Assembly (NCBI RefSeq): GCF_024343575.1
Contig: NZ_RJUA01000002.1
Span: 310,001-374,000 of the forward strand
Length of the DNA: 64,000 nucleotides
Source of the DNA: Lacihabitans sp. LS3-19
GTDB taxonomy: Bacteria > Bacteroidota > Bacteroidia > Cytophagales > Spirosomataceae
Direction of reading: 5' to 3'
A program made the position numbers and the translations under genes. A model generated the notes under the pieces. The model did no database searches and was not told the origin of the DNA. It was given only the letters and a program-made list of their open reading frames with translations. Below, in pieces: positions 8,056 to 17,393 of this stretch (positions are counted from its first letter, which is position 1; the number at the start of each line of letters is the position of its first letter).

Positions 8056-9381
8056 ATGAAAAAATTAATTAGTACATTTAAGAACATCTGGTCAATAGAG
8101 GAGCTAAGAAATAGAATCTTAGCTACTTTGTTTATTATAGTTATTTTCAGAATTGGTTCTTATATTACTCTTCCAGGTGTTGATCCTTCAAAATTGCAAG
8201 ATCTAACAAATGGTAATGGTTTATTAGGTTTGTTGGATACTTTAGTTGGTGGTGCTTTTAGTAAAGCATCCATTATGGCCTTAGGTATCATGCCATATAT
8301 ATCTGCTTCCATTGCTATTCAACTATTGGGTTTAGCATTGCCTTATTTCTCTAAACTTCAAAAAGAAGGTGAGTCAGGTAGAAGAAAGTTAAATCAAATT
8401 ACTAGATGGTTAACTATAGCAGTTACTGCTACCCAAGGATTTACTTATTTAAAAACAACTATACCTACCGATGCTATCACGATTCCGCAAGGATTGTTTT
8501 ATATAGCTGGTGTAATTATTTTAGTTGCTGGTACCATGATGAGTATGTGGTTAGGAGAGAGAATTACTGAAAAGGGTATTGGTAATGGTATATCAATGAT
8601 TATTATGATTGGGATAGTGTCTCGTTTTCCTGGTGCTATAATTGGAGAAGCTAATGCTAGAGGAGCCAATGGTCAGATATTATTCTTTATTATAGAAATA
8701 GTGGCTTTATTCTTAGTTGTGTTGTTTGCGGTGGCTATGACGCAAGCTGTAAGAAGAGTGCCTGTACAATATGCTAAGCAAATAGTTGGTAATAAAACCG
8801 TTACTGGTCAAAGACAGTATTTGCCTCTTAAATTGAATATTTCAGGAGTAATGCCTATCATTTTTGGACAAGCTTTGATGTTTATTCCTGCTTTTGTAGC
8901 TTCACTATTTGCTGAAAAAAGTGATTTTGCTCAAAATGTTAACACTATTTTTAGTGATCCGACCTCTTGGCAATATAATTTACTCTATTTGGTATTGATC
9001 GTAGCATTTACATTTTTTTACACTGCCATTTCAATTAATCCTAATCAGATTGCTGATGATATGAAACGTGGTGGTGGTTTTGTTCCTGGTATTAAGCCTG
9101 GGCAACCTACTTCAGATTTTATTGCTAATATTTTAGATAGAATTACATTGCCTGGAGCTATTTTGTTAGCAATGATTGCTATTTTTCCTGCAATTGCTAG
9201 TTTGTTTGGAATGACACAAATGTTTTCTTCATTCTTTGGTGGTACCTCCCTTTTAATTTTAGTAGGTGTTGTTTTGGATACTTTACAACAGGTAGAGAGT
9301 TATCTGCTAATGAAAAAGTATGAAGGTTTGATGGAGTCAGGAAGAATTGAAGGTAGACAAACTTCTTTAGTAAGTAATTAA
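8056..9381 (+). CDS. secY: Preprotein translocase subunit SecY
   Basis: Channel subunit of the Sec translocon in the inner membrane. The 441 residues have about ten hydrophobic segments; the first follows MKKLISTFKNIWSIEELRNRIL. SecY landmarks seen include FRIGSYITLPGVDP, the plug-region stretch after it, GIGNGISMIIMIGI, and the cytosolic loop PVQYAKQIVG. The gene lies directly after rplO and 5 bases before map; adk, often present here in other phyla, is absent. Confidence 0.98.
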   Translation: MKKLISTFKNIWSIEELRNRILATLFIIVIFRIGSYITLPGVDPSKLQDLTNGNGLLGLLDTLVGGAFSKASIMALGIMPYISASIAIQLLGLALPYFSKLQKEGESGRRKLNQITRWLTIAVTATQGFTYLKTTIPTDAITIPQGLFYIAGVIILVAGTMMSMWLGERITEKGIGNGISMIIMIGIVSRFPGAIIGEANARGANGQILFFIIEIVALFLVVLFAVAMTQAVRRVPVQYAKQIVGNKTVTGQRQYLPLKLNISGVMPIIFGQALMFIPAFVASLFAEKSDFAQNVNTIFSDPTSWQYNLLYLVLIVAFTFFYTAISINPNQIADDMKRGGGFVPGIKPGQPTSDFIANILDRITLPGAILLAMIAIFPAIASLFGMTQMFSSFFGGTSLLILVGVVLDTLQQVESYLLMKKYEGLMESGRIEGRQTSLVSN

Positions 9382-9386
9382 TAATA

Positions 9387-10190
9387 ATGTCGAAAAGGGT
9401 AATCTATCTTAAGAGTGCTGAAGAGGCTGAAATTATTAAAGAAAACGGAGTTATTTTAGGTAAAGCTCATGCTGAGGTTGCTAAGATTGTTGGAGCAGGA
9501 GTTAAAACCAAGGATTTAGATAAGATTGCTGAAGAATATATTTTGGATAATGGCGGTAAGCCATCTTTTAAAAATTATAATGGTTTCCCTGCCACTTTGT
9601 GTATTTCGGTAAATGATGTTGTAGTTCACGGAATACCAAGCAACCGGGAACTTCTTGAAGGGGATATTGTTTCTATTGATTGTGGAGTTTATAAGAATGG
9701 TTATCATGCTGACAGTGCTTATACTTATATGATTGGAAATGTAAAACCTGAAATAAAGCAATTATTGAAAGATACTAAACAATCTCTTTTTGAAGGAATT
9801 TATGCTGTTAAACCTGGTAGTAGAATTGGAGATGTGAGTTATAGTATTCAAAGTTATACAGAAGGTTTAGGATATGGAGTAGTTAGAGAGTTAGTGGGTC
9901 ATGGAGTTGGTAAATATTTGCATGAAGCTCCTGAGGTGCCTAATTTTGGTAAAAGAGGAAATGGTCCTAAATTACAAGTAGGAATGGTGATAGCAATAGA
10001 ACCAATGATTACTTTAGGTAAAAGGTTTGTAGTTCAAGAAAACGACAATTGGACTATTAGAACTGAAGATAGAAAAGCAGCAGCACACTTTGAGCACACA
10101 ATTATTGTATCGAAAGGAGGATGTGAAATACTTACTACTTTTGAGTTTATAGAAAAAGTACTGAAAGAAAAGAATTTAGAGATTATATAA
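9387..10190 (+). CDS. map: Methionine aminopeptidase, type I
   Basis: Removes the N-terminal Met from nascent proteins; a two-metal pita-bread enzyme in the cytosol. The 267 residues show all ligand motifs: HGIPSNRELLEGDIVSIDCG with the first Asp, YHADSAYTY with the second Asp, GHGVGKYLHEAPEVPN with the metal His, IAIEPMI with a Glu, and the last Glu in FEHTIIV. Placed between secY and infA, so it is co-expressed with the translation apparatus. Confidence 0.97.
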   Translation: MSKRVIYLKSAEEAEIIKENGVILGKAHAEVAKIVGAGVKTKDLDKIAEEYILDNGGKPSFKNYNGFPATLCISVNDVVVHGIPSNRELLEGDIVSIDCGVYKNGYHADSAYTYMIGNVKPEIKQLLKDTKQSLFEGIYAVKPGSRIGDVSYSIQSYTEGLGYGVVRELVGHGVGKYLHEAPEVPNFGKRGNGPKLQVGMVIAIEPMITLGKRFVVQENDNWTIRTEDRKAAAHFEHTIIVSKGGCEILTTFEFIEKVLKEKNLEII

Positions 10191-10193
10191 AAA

Positions 10194-10412
10194 ATGGCGA
10201 AGCAATCAAATATTCAGGTAGACGGCGTAATAGTGGAAGCTTTATCTAATGCCATGTTTCGAGTTGAACTGGAAAATAAGCATGAAGTTATTGCTCATAT
10301 TTCTGGAAAGATGAGAATGAATTATATTAGAATTTTACCAGGTGATAAGGTAAAATTGGAAATGTCTCCATACGATTTATCTAAAGCAAGAATTACTTAC
10401 CGATACAAATAA
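10194..10412 (+). CDS. infA: Translation initiation factor IF-1
   Basis: Small OB-fold factor that binds the 30S A-site during initiation. The 72 residues ([20 protein letters not shown] to ARITYRYK) have the exact usual length, with the conserved [20 protein letters not shown] segment. It begins three bases after the map stop. Confidence 0.98.
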   Translation: MAKQSNIQVDGVIVEALSNAMFRVELENKHEVIAHISGKMRMNYIRILPGDKVKLEMSPYDLSKARITYRYK

Positions 10413-10439
10413 TCGGTTTTAATATATTAATTAAATAAA

Positions 10440-10556
10440 ATGAAAGTTAAAGCATCAGTTAAAAAACGTAGTGAAGACTGTAAAGTCATCAGGCGTAAAG
10501 GTAAAATTTACGTAATTAATAAGAAAAATCCTAAATTTAAACAAAGACAAGGTTAA
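10440..10556 (+). CDS. rpmJ: 50S ribosomal protein L36, zinc-free type
   Basis: A 38-residue gene that size filters easily miss. It starts [20 protein letters not shown] and ends [12 protein letters not shown]. The family zinc ribbon needs three Cys and one His; here only Cys14 remains and the first Cys is replaced (KKRSEDC), so it is the C- form usual in Bacteroidota. Position between infA and rpsM is canonical. Confidence 0.97.
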   Translation: MKVKASVKKRSEDCKVIRRKGKIYVINKKNPKFKQRQG

Positions 10557-10561
10557 TATTT

Positions 10562-10936
10562 ATGAGGATCTCAGGTGTTGATATTCCGGACAAAAAGAGG
10601 GGTGAAATTTCTCTTACCTATATATACGGTATAGGTCGCAGTACTGCGAAAAATATTTTAGGGCAAGCCAATATTTCTGTTGATAAAAAAGCAGGAGAGT
10701 GGTCAGACGATGAAGCTAATGCGATTCGTGCTATCATTTCTAATGAATTTAAAGTAGAAGGTGCTTTACGTTCAGAGGTTACTCTTAGCATTAAGCGATT
10801 AATGGACATCGGTTGTTATAGAGGTCTAAGACATCGTAAAGGTTTACCTTTAAGGGGTCAAAAGACTAAAAATAACTCGAGAACTAGAAAGGGTAAGCGT
10901 AAGACTATCGCTAACAAGAAAAAAGCAACTAAATAA
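10562..10936 (+). CDS. rpsM: 30S ribosomal protein S13
   Basis: Head protein of the 30S subunit that contacts P-site tRNA and bridges to the 50S. The 124 residues start [14 protein letters not shown] and end with the basic tail [17 protein letters not shown]. The helix-two-turn-helix [14 protein letters not shown] is present. It starts five bases after rpmJ and opens the alpha-operon part. Confidence 0.98.
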   Translation: MRISGVDIPDKKRGEISLTYIYGIGRSTAKNILGQANISVDKKAGEWSDDEANAIRAIISNEFKVEGALRSEVTLSIKRLMDIGCYRGLRHRKGLPLRGQKTKNNSRTRKGKRKTIANKKKATK

Positions 10937-11000
10937 TATTTAATTGGATCAGGGGAGTACATTTTGTGTTCCTGCCTTAATTTAAGTTTTTTTATCAAAA

Positions 11001-11396
11001 ATGGCACAAGCTAAAAGAAAAGATAAAGCAAAAAAAAGAGTCGTAGTTGTAGAGGCTTACGGACAGGTACACATTAGAGCATCATTTAATAACATTATCA
11101 TATCTGTTACAAATAGTACAGGTCAAGTTATTTCATGGGGTTCTGCAGGTAAAATGGGTTTTAGAGGTTCCAAAAAGAACACTCCATATGCAGCTCAAAT
11201 GGCTGCTCAGAACTGTTGTCAAGTTGCTTATGACTTGGGAATGAGAAAAGCAGACATTTATGTTAAAGGCCCTGGTTCAGGTAGAGAGTCAGCAATGAGA
11301 ACGGTTCAAAGTGTAGGTATCGATGTGGTTAATATATTTGATATCACTCCACTACCTCATAACGGATGTAGACCACCTAAAAGAAGAAGAGTTTAA
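11001..11396 (+). CDS. rpsK: 30S ribosomal protein S11
   Basis: Platform protein of the 30S subunit near the mRNA exit. The 131 residues contain [20 protein letters not shown] and the C-terminal signature [13 protein letters not shown]. The 64-base gap before it contains an imperfect GC-rich inverted repeat but no clear terminator. Confidence 0.98.
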   Translation: MAQAKRKDKAKKRVVVVEAYGQVHIRASFNNIIISVTNSTGQVISWGSAGKMGFRGSKKNTPYAAQMAAQNCCQVAYDLGMRKADIYVKGPGSGRESAMRTVQSVGIDVVNIFDITPLPHNGCRPPKRRRV

Positions 11397-11458
11397 TTTT
11401 TTTAACAAATATTAGTTTGGACATTGGGGCTAATTATTTGACAATTTATTTTTAAAAC

Positions 11459-12064
11459 ATGGCAAGATACACAGGTCCGAAATCTAAGATTTCAAGAAAA
11501 TTTGGAGAGGCTATATTAGGCCCAAGCAAAGCTTTAGCAAAAAAGAATTACCCTCCTGGACAGCATGGTAGAGGTAGAAGAGGTAAAAAGTCTGAATATG
11601 CTTTGCAACTTCAAGAAAAACAAAAAATAAAGTACACTTATGGTATGCTTGAGCGTCAGTTTGCAAGAATTTTCCATTTAGCTGCTGTAAAAGAAGGTCA
11701 AACTGGTGCTAACTTAATTAAGTTATGTGAAGCTAGGCTTGATAATGTGGTTTATCGTATGGGAATTGCTCCTACTAGAAGAGCAGCAAGACAATTAGTA
11801 GCTCACAAACATATAGTTGTTGACGGTGAAATTACTAACATTCCTTCAATCTTAATCAAACCAGGTCAGGCTGTTGCAGTAAGAGAGAAGTCAAAATCAC
11901 TTGAAAATATTACAACAAGTGCAAGTATAAACTCTGCCAAAAAATATGGTTGGATTGAATTCAATACAGCTGATTTATCTGGAGTGTTTATCAATTATCC
12001 TGATAGAGATCAAGTTCCTGAGAACTTTAACGATCAGGCTGTTGTCGAATTGTACAACAAATAA
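11459..12064 (+). CDS. rpsD: 30S ribosomal protein S4
   Basis: 16S rRNA assembly protein; in E. coli it represses the alpha operon. It has 201 residues: N-terminal [20 protein letters not shown], then the S4 RNA-binding domain around residues 93-150 ([19 protein letters not shown]). The N-terminal part lacks the four-Cys zinc knuckle, as in the C- class. A hairpin at 12074-12095 right after the stop may lower read-through into rpoA or stabilise the 3' end. Confidence 0.98.
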   Translation: MARYTGPKSKISRKFGEAILGPSKALAKKNYPPGQHGRGRRGKKSEYALQLQEKQKIKYTYGMLERQFARIFHLAAVKEGQTGANLIKLCEARLDNVVYRMGIAPTRRAARQLVAHKHIVVDGEITNIPSILIKPGQAVAVREKSKSLENITTSASINSAKKYGWIEFNTADLSGVFINYPDRDQVPENFNDQAVVELYNK

Positions 12065-12073
12065 TAATTACAT

Positions 12074-12095
12074 ACCACCTCTTTTCGGAGGTGGT
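12074..12095 (+). terminator. Terminator-like hairpin between rpsD and rpoA
   Basis: Perfect 8-bp stem ACCACCTC / GAGGTGGT with a TTTTCG loop, followed by TTCTTTAAT, a weak U-rich tail. Lying inside the operon, it probably acts as a partial terminator or as a stable 3' end for the rpsD message. Confidence 0.55.
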
Positions 12096-12109
12096 TTCTT
12101 TAATATATT

Positions 12110-12143
12110 ATGGGATAATCCCATATTTATTTCGTTAACGAAA
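12110..12143 (+). promoter_or_regulatory. Paired palindromes in the rpoA leader
   Basis: ATGGGAT-A-ATCCCAT (12110-12124) and the 14-base perfect palindrome TTTCGTTAACGAAA (12130-12143) lie back to back 15 bases before the rpoA ATG. Together with the hairpin at 12074 this makes three inverted repeats in one 93-base gap. The roles, DNA operator or RNA structure, cannot be told from sequence. Confidence 0.45.
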
Positions 12144-12157
12144 ATATACAGCACAGT

Positions 12158-13147
12158 ATGTCAATTTTAGCATTTCAAATGCCCGATAAAGTCGTAATGG
12201 AAAAAGCGGACGACTTTCATGGTTTTTTTGAGTTTAAGCCACTCGAAAGAGGATATGGAGTAACCATAGGCAATGCTCTTCGTCGTATATTGTTGTCTTC
12301 ACTTGAGGGTTTTGCAATAACTTCGGTAAGATTTCCTGGTGTTCTTCATGAGTTTTCATCAATTGAAGGTGTTGTGGATGATGTGACTGAAATAATTTTA
12401 AATCTTAAACAAGTAAGATTTAAGAAGATTTCGGACTTTGTAGATAATAAGATAACCGTAAAAGTAAAAAATCAAACCGAATTAACTGCTGGTGAAATTA
12501 GCAAGTTTTCTTCTTGTTTTGAGGTTCTTAACCCTGATTTAGTAATTGCAAAATTAGATTCTAAAAAAGAAATAGAATTTGAAATTATTGTTGATAAAGG
12601 AAGAGGTTATGTACCTAGTGAGGAGCATAAAGCAAACGATTTGCCAATTGGATTTATTTCGATTGATTCAATTTACACACCGATCAAAAATGTTAAGTTC
12701 AGTGTAGAAAATACACGTGTTGAGCAAAGAACTGACTACGAAAAACTTCTTATTGAGATTAAAACGGATGGTTCTATTCATCCAGAAAAGGCTCTTCAGG
12801 AGGCTTCTCATATTTTGATTCAGCATTTTCTTAAATTTACAGATGAAAACATGGTGTTCGATTCTAAGAAAGATGAGGAAGATAATATGGTTGATGAAGA
12901 ATTCTTACACATGAGAAAACTTCTTAAAACATCATTACAAGACTTAGATTTGTCTGTTAGAGCTTACAATTGTCTTAAATCTGCCGATATCCGTACTTTA
13001 GGTGATTTAGCTAGATTGGAAGTGGCTGACATGATGAAGTTCAGAAATTTTGGTAAAAAATCACTTACTGAGTTAGAGCAATTAATTGCTGACAAGCAGT
13101 TGCACTTTGGTATGGATGTAGCCAAATACAAATTAGACGAAGAATAA
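12158..13147 (+). CDS. rpoA: RNA polymerase alpha subunit
   Basis: Scaffold subunit of RNA polymerase. The 329 residues have the N-terminal dimerisation domain ([21 protein letters not shown], read in two parts, about residues 28-50), the insert domain, and the C-terminal domain with the paired helix-hairpin-helix ([20 protein letters not shown], about 265-284) that contacts activators and UP elements. Flanked by rpsD and rplQ, as is standard. Its leader carries several palindromes. Confidence 0.98.
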   Translation: MSILAFQMPDKVVMEKADDFHGFFEFKPLERGYGVTIGNALRRILLSSLEGFAITSVRFPGVLHEFSSIEGVVDDVTEIILNLKQVRFKKISDFVDNKITVKVKNQTELTAGEISKFSSCFEVLNPDLVIAKLDSKKEIEFEIIVDKGRGYVPSEEHKANDLPIGFISIDSIYTPIKNVKFSVENTRVEQRTDYEKLLIEIKTDGSIHPEKALQEASHILIQHFLKFTDENMVFDSKKDEEDNMVDEEFLHMRKLLKTSLQDLDLSVRAYNCLKSADIRTLGDLARLEVADMMKFRNFGKKSLTELEQLIADKQLHFGMDVAKYKLDEE

Positions 13148-13150
13148 TAA

Positions 13151-13212
13151 TTTCGCAGAATTAATTTTAAATACTCGTAATAGGTGGAAAACATATCTGC
13201 GAAAGTGTTTTC
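13151..13212 (+). promoter_or_regulatory. Possible two-state RNA leader of rplQ
   Basis: A perfect 9-base inverted repeat TTTCGCAGA (13151-13159) / TCTGCGAAA (13196-13204) overlaps a second one, GAAAACA (13187-13193) / TGTTTTC (13206-13212). The right arm of the first lies in the loop of the second, so both stems cannot easily coexist (a pseudoknot would leave one nucleotide to cross nine pairs). This is the layout of an alternative-structure switch. Function is inference. Confidence 0.45.
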
Positions 13213-13240
13213 AAACCGTTACTTACGACAATAAAACAAA

Positions 13241-13858
13241 ATGAGACACGGTAAAAAAGTAAACCATTTAGGTAGAACAAAATCACATAGAGACGCTTTA
13301 TTGGCTAATCTTGCAATTTCTTTGATTAAAGCAAAAAGAATTGAAACTACTTTGGCTAAGGCTAAAGCTTTGAGAGTATACGTTGAGCCTTTGATTAACA
13401 AATCTAAAACTGATAATACGCACTCAAGAAGAACTGTTTTTTCTTATCTACAAGATAAGGAAGCGATTAAAATTCTTTTTAGCGATATTGCGGAGAAAGT
13501 TGCAGAAAGAAACGGAGGATATACTAGAATTATTAAATTAGGACAAAGACAAGGTGATAATGCTGTAGTAGCATTAATTGAATTGGTTGACTTTAATGAT
13601 AATTTGGTAAGCTCTAATGTTGAAGAGGGAGAAGCTAAAGCTAAACGTTCTAGAAGAGGTAAATCAAAAAAATCTGATTCTGAAATAGCTGCACAAGTTG
13701 CTGCTGAAGAGCCTTCTGCTGTAGTAGTAGAAGATGAGGCTCCAGCTACCGAAGCTGTTGAAGCTTCTGTTGAGGAGGTAGTTGTTGAGTCAGCTACTGA
13801 AGTTGCGGAAGAGACTCCTGAAACGCCAGATGTTGAAGGTACAGAAGAAGAGAAGTAA
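13241..13858 (+). CDS. rplQ: 50S ribosomal protein L17 with long acidic tail
   Basis: Large-subunit protein at the tunnel exit side. Residues 1-125 are a complete L17 ([20 protein letters not shown] at the start, [18 protein letters not shown] near 90-107). Residues from about 130 to 205 form an extension: a short basic patch [12 protein letters not shown], then a low-complexity acidic Glu/Val/Ala tail. E. coli L17 has 127 residues. The tail role is unknown. Last gene of the super-operon. Confidence 0.97.
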   Translation: MRHGKKVNHLGRTKSHRDALLANLAISLIKAKRIETTLAKAKALRVYVEPLINKSKTDNTHSRRTVFSYLQDKEAIKILFSDIAEKVAERNGGYTRIIKLGQRQGDNAVVALIELVDFNDNLVSSNVEEGEAKAKRSRRGKSKKSDSEIAAQVAAEEPSAVVVEDEAPATEAVEASVEEVVVESATEVAEETPETPDVEGTEEEK

Positions 13859-13877
13859 GACATAATAGTTTGAAATT

Positions 13878-13906
13878 AAAAAAGGAGCTCAAAGAGCTCC
13901 TTTTTT
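13878..13906. terminator. Bidirectional terminator after rplQ
   Basis: Six A, then GGAGCTC-AAA-GAGCTCC (perfect 7-bp GC-rich stem), then six T. The A and T runs let it work on both strands, ending the ribosomal operon on the plus strand and the universal stress gene on the minus strand. Confidence 0.9.
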
Positions 13907-13923
13907 GCTTTATATTGTTTTTC

Positions 13924-14748
13924 CTAATCATCAAAACTAAATACTCCCACTGGAATATTTGAACTACTAATTATTTGCTTTGTCTTGCTCGGATTCAATA
14001 ATCCTGAAAGGAAACCTCTTTTATGTGTTGTAAGAAAAATTAGCGAAATCCCTTCTTTTTTAATTGTATCATTTAGACCTTCTTTTAAGCTATCACTTTC
14101 AGACTGAATTATTTGAATTTTTTCGTTTATAAATTTTGCTTCAATACTTTTAATGAACCGTTCATCTGGATTTATATTTAATTCATTTTTTTCGTTAATG
14201 TGAATAATATCCAAGCCTAACGGAGATTTTTTAGCAAAGGAGATTGCTTTTTCAATAAATTTTTCTTCATCATATTCTAATTGGGAAGCGTAGGCTAGCC
14301 TCATCATTATTTCACCTTCATAGTTCTCAGGAATCATAATGAGAGGAACATGGATGTTGTCAATCAAATGATTTGCAGTAGAGCCAATTAATTTATCTAG
14401 GAAAGTCTTATGTCCCGTTTTTCCTATTACTACAACAGCATCTTTTTCTATCTCAGTAATATCATTTATTATACTTGTTAAATCACTAAAAGATAGTTTG
14501 TATTCAGCATTTAAACCTTCTGAAATTGCATCTTCCACTTCTTTTTTTAAAACTTGTTCTAAATTATCGACTGTATCTTTAAAAGTTTCTTCCAACATAC
14601 CAATTGGAATGTTAGGGTCTATAATAGGGGGAGAGTAGGCATGAACTAAAATCAATTTAGAATCAAAAGAATTAGCTAATTTTTTAGCATATTTTACACA
14701 GTTTTCAGCTCCTTTTGAAAAATCTGTCGTTACAATAATTGTTTTCAT
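13924..14748 (-). CDS. Tandem-domain universal stress protein
   Basis: UspA family protein of 274 residues with two Usp domains. The first (MKTIIVTTDFSKGAENC onward) keeps the ATP-binding motif G-2x-G-9x-G(S/T), seen as GKTGHKTFLDKLIGST at about residue 112. The second (from about 150) lacks it. Such proteins are induced in stress or growth arrest and bind nucleotides. It converges on rplQ through a shared terminator. A second protein of this kind is encoded at 54554. Confidence 0.9.
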   Translation of the reverse strand: MKTIIVTTDFSKGAENCVKYAKKLANSFDSKLILVHAYSPPIIDPNIPIGMLEETFKDTVDNLEQVLKKEVEDAISEGLNAEYKLSFSDLTSIINDITEIEKDAVVVIGKTGHKTFLDKLIGSTANHLIDNIHVPLIMIPENYEGEIMMRLAYASQLEYDEEKFIEKAISFAKKSPLGLDIIHINEKNELNINPDERFIKSIEAKFINEKIQIIQSESDSLKEGLNDTIKKEGISLIFLTTHKRGFLSGLLNPSKTKQIISSSNIPVGVFSFDD

Positions 14749-14922
14749 ATTATTAGCGTCTTTAAGTTTTGGTTATATTTTTAGATATCTCCTAATGTAA
14801 AGATATTAAAAGTGAATACAATAAATAATGATTTAGCTCTTATTTAAAATATGATTTTTGGTAATTTATCAATAAATTGTATACTTATGAAGGTATTTGT
14901 TAGATAAGTTGAAATTTTGATT

Positions 14923-14957
14923 TAACTTTGTATTCCGATAATCTTATCTAATCGGAA
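14923..14957 (+). promoter_or_regulatory. carA promoter -7 box and leader hairpin
   Basis: TAACTTTG (14923-14930) fits TAnnTTTG, with a TTTG at 14896-14899 as a loosely spaced -33 candidate. Directly after it lies a perfect 7-bp inverted repeat TTCCGAT (14933-14939) / ATCGGAA (14951-14957). The hairpin would form at the extreme 5' end of the message or be a DNA operator. Confidence 0.5.
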
Positions 14958-14969
14958 AACTTAATTTTA

Positions 14970-16070
14970 ATGACTTTCATTCCCCAAAACGCCATTTTAT
15001 TACTTCAAGATGGCACCGTTTTTAAAGGCAAAGCTTTAGGTAAAATTGGTACTACAGTTGGTGAAATCTGTTTCAATACAGGTATGACCGGTTACCAAGA
15101 AATTTATACTGATCCCTCTTATTTTGGACAGGTTATAGTGAATACCACGGCTCACATAGGAAACTATGGAGTGAAGTTGGACACTGAAGAAGAATCTGAC
15201 AGTATAAAAATCAAGGGTATGATTTGTAATGCCTATGCTGATCATTATTATTCTAGAACTACCGCAGACTACTCTCTTCAAGAATATTTTGAAAAAAATG
15301 GGATTGTTGGAATCTGTGATATTGATACCAGACAAATAGTTAGGCATATTAGAAATGCTGGCGTGATGAATTGTATTATTTCTTCAGAATCGGAGGATAT
15401 TGAAGAGCTGTCAAAGGTTTTAAATGAATGTCCTTCAATGGAAGGTCTTGAGTTGAGTTCTTTGGTTAGCACCAATGAACCTTACTTTTTAGGAAATCCA
15501 GAGGCTAAATATAAACTTGCAGTAATTGATTATGGTTGTAAAAGAAATATTCTTAGAAATTTTATTGAAAGAGATTGTTATGTGAAAGTTTTTAATGCGA
15601 AAACTGACATAAAGGAAATACAAGAGTGGGGAGCTGATGGCTATTTTATTTCGAATGGCCCAGGAGATCCAGGTGCTATGGATTATGCCGTTGAAACCAT
15701 TTCAGGCCTTTTAGAAGAAAATAAACCCTTGTTTGGAATATGTCTAGGTCACCAACTATTGAGTCGCTCGGTAGGGATCGGTACTTATAAAATGCATAAT
15801 GGTCACCGTGGGCTAAATCATCCGGTAAAGAATCTTATAACGGGCAAATGCGAGGTTACTTCTCAAAATCATGGTTTTGCGGTTATTCCTGAAGAAGCTT
15901 ATAAAAATGAAAATGTTACTGTAACGCACTTAAATTTGAATGATAATACTATTGAAGGTATCTCATTGAAAAACAAACCAGCATTTTCTGTACAGTATCA
16001 CCCAGAAGCGGCACCAGGGCCTCATGATTCTAATTACTTATTCGATCAGTTTGTCGCTATGATGAACTAA
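14970..16070 (+). CDS. carA: Carbamoyl-phosphate synthase small subunit
   Basis: Glutamine amidotransferase subunit that feeds ammonia to CarB for carbamoyl phosphate, the precursor of arginine and pyrimidines. The 366 residues have an N-terminal CarA domain (GEICFNTGMTGYQEIYTDPS) and a C-terminal class I amidotransferase with nucleophile Cys258 (FGICLGHQ) and the His344/Glu346 pair (YHPEAAPGPHD). carB is not in the window. It is followed 12 bases later by thrC. Confidence 0.97.
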   Translation: MTFIPQNAILLLQDGTVFKGKALGKIGTTVGEICFNTGMTGYQEIYTDPSYFGQVIVNTTAHIGNYGVKLDTEEESDSIKIKGMICNAYADHYYSRTTADYSLQEYFEKNGIVGICDIDTRQIVRHIRNAGVMNCIISSESEDIEELSKVLNECPSMEGLELSSLVSTNEPYFLGNPEAKYKLAVIDYGCKRNILRNFIERDCYVKVFNAKTDIKEIQEWGADGYFISNGPGDPGAMDYAVETISGLLEENKPLFGICLGHQLLSRSVGIGTYKMHNGHRGLNHPVKNLITGKCEVTSQNHGFAVIPEEAYKNENVTVTHLNLNDNTIEGISLKNKPAFSVQYHPEAAPGPHDSNYLFDQFVAMMN

Positions 16071-16082
16071 TTATCGACGAAT

Positions 16083-17393
16083 ATGAATTTATATAGTACT
16101 AATCATTTAAGTGAAGATGTAAATTTTCAAGAAGCTATTTTCAGAGGTTTACCTCCTGACAATGGACTTTATATGCCAAGTTTTATTCCTACTTTACCAT
16201 CGACTTTTTGGGATTCTGTTGAAAAGTTGTCATTGCAAGAAATTGCATTTGAGATTTCTTATACTTTATTAAAAGAGGAGATATCTGCTGATGACCTTAA
16301 AGAAATAATAGAAAAATCAATTGATTTTGCTGCTCCTGTTATTGGTATTTCAGAAAACATTCACTGTTTAGAGTTATTTCATGGACCATCCATGGCCTTT
16401 AAAGATTTTGGAGCAAGATTTATGGCAGCGGTAATGTCTTATTTCTTAAAAAAATCAGAGAAAACTATAAATATCCTAGTAGCCACTTCTGGAGATACGG
16501 GTGGAGCTGTTGCTCAAGGTTTTTTTGAAAGTAATAATATTTCGGTCACGATTCTTTATCCTGAAGGAAAGGTAAGTGATATACAAGAAAAACAATTAAC
16601 TACTTTAGGTAAGAATATTCAAGCTGTCGAAATTGATGGCACTTTTGACGATTGTCAAGCATTGGTAAAAAAAGCTTTTCTTGATGAAGATTTGAGAGCT
16701 AATTTTAATTTAGCCTCCGCTAATAGTATAAATATAGCAAGACTTATACCCCAGTCATTTTATTATGTTGCCGCCTATGCCCAAATGAAAAGATTAGGCA
16801 AGAAAATCGTTTTCTCTGTGCCCTCTGGTAATTTTGGAAACCTTACTGCGGGCTTATTAGCAATGAAAATGGGAATGCCAGTTGATACTTTTATTGCAGC
16901 TACCAATGTAAATAAAGTGGTGCCAGAATATTTAGAATCTGGAATATATACCCCTATTTCTCCTTCTATTTCTACTATTTCGAATGCGATGGATGTTGGA
17001 AATCCGAGTAATTTCCCGAGGATGTCTGCCATTTTTAATGGCGAATTGAATCAAATGAGAGAGGTTGTAAAAGGGACATTTTTTGATGACAATCAAACAC
17101 GTGAAGCTGTTAAAGAAATTTATTCAAAATTTGAATATTTGACATGTCCACATTCTGCTATTGCATATTTAGGCTTAAAAGAGTTTTTGGAAGAAAATAA
17201 TTCTGAATATGTAGGTGTGTTTTTGTCCACAGCACATTATGCTAAGTTTTTGCCTGAGATGGAATCTATTTTAGGCTTTACGCCAGAAATACCTGAAAGG
17301 TTGGAAGTGCTTTTAGAGAAAACTAAAATTTCTACAAAGCTTAAAAATGACTATCAGCTTTTTAAAGCTTTTTTAGAGGAGAATTTAATATAA
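16083..17393 (+). CDS. thrC: Threonine synthase
   Basis: PLP enzyme that turns O-phosphohomoserine into threonine. The 436 residues begin with the family N-terminus MNLYSTNHLSEDVNFQEAI; the PLP-binding Lys is Lys107 in GPSMAFKDFG; ATSGDTGGAVAQGF follows as the phosphate-binding loop. It shares a transcript direction and a short gap with carA and is closed by a strong hairpin. No thrA or thrB neighbour is present. Confidence 0.96.
   Translation: MNLYSTNHLSEDVNFQEAIFRGLPPDNGLYMPSFIPTLPSTFWDSVEKLSLQEIAFEISYTLLKEEISADDLKEIIEKSIDFAAPVIGISENIHCLELFHGPSMAFKDFGARFMAAVMSYFLKKSEKTINILVATSGDTGGAVAQGFFESNNISVTILYPEGKVSDIQEKQLTTLGKNIQAVEIDGTFDDCQALVKKAFLDEDLRANFNLASANSINIARLIPQSFYYVAAYAQMKRLGKKIVFSVPSGNFGNLTAGLLAMKMGMPVDTFIAATNVNKVVPEYLESGIYTPISPSISTISNAMDVGNPSNFPRMSAIFNGELNQMREVVKGTFFDDNQTREAVKEIYSKFEYLTCPHSAIAYLGLKEFLEENNSEYVGVFLSTAHYAKFLPEMESILGFTPEIPERLEVLLEKTKISTKLKNDYQLFKAFLEENLI

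Noticed and set aside
14794-14830. ATGTAA followed 21 bases later by ATACAA near the other Usp gene
   Set aside because: The second half-site is poor, no TTTR box follows at the right distance, and the orientation does not fit the minus-strand Usp gene.
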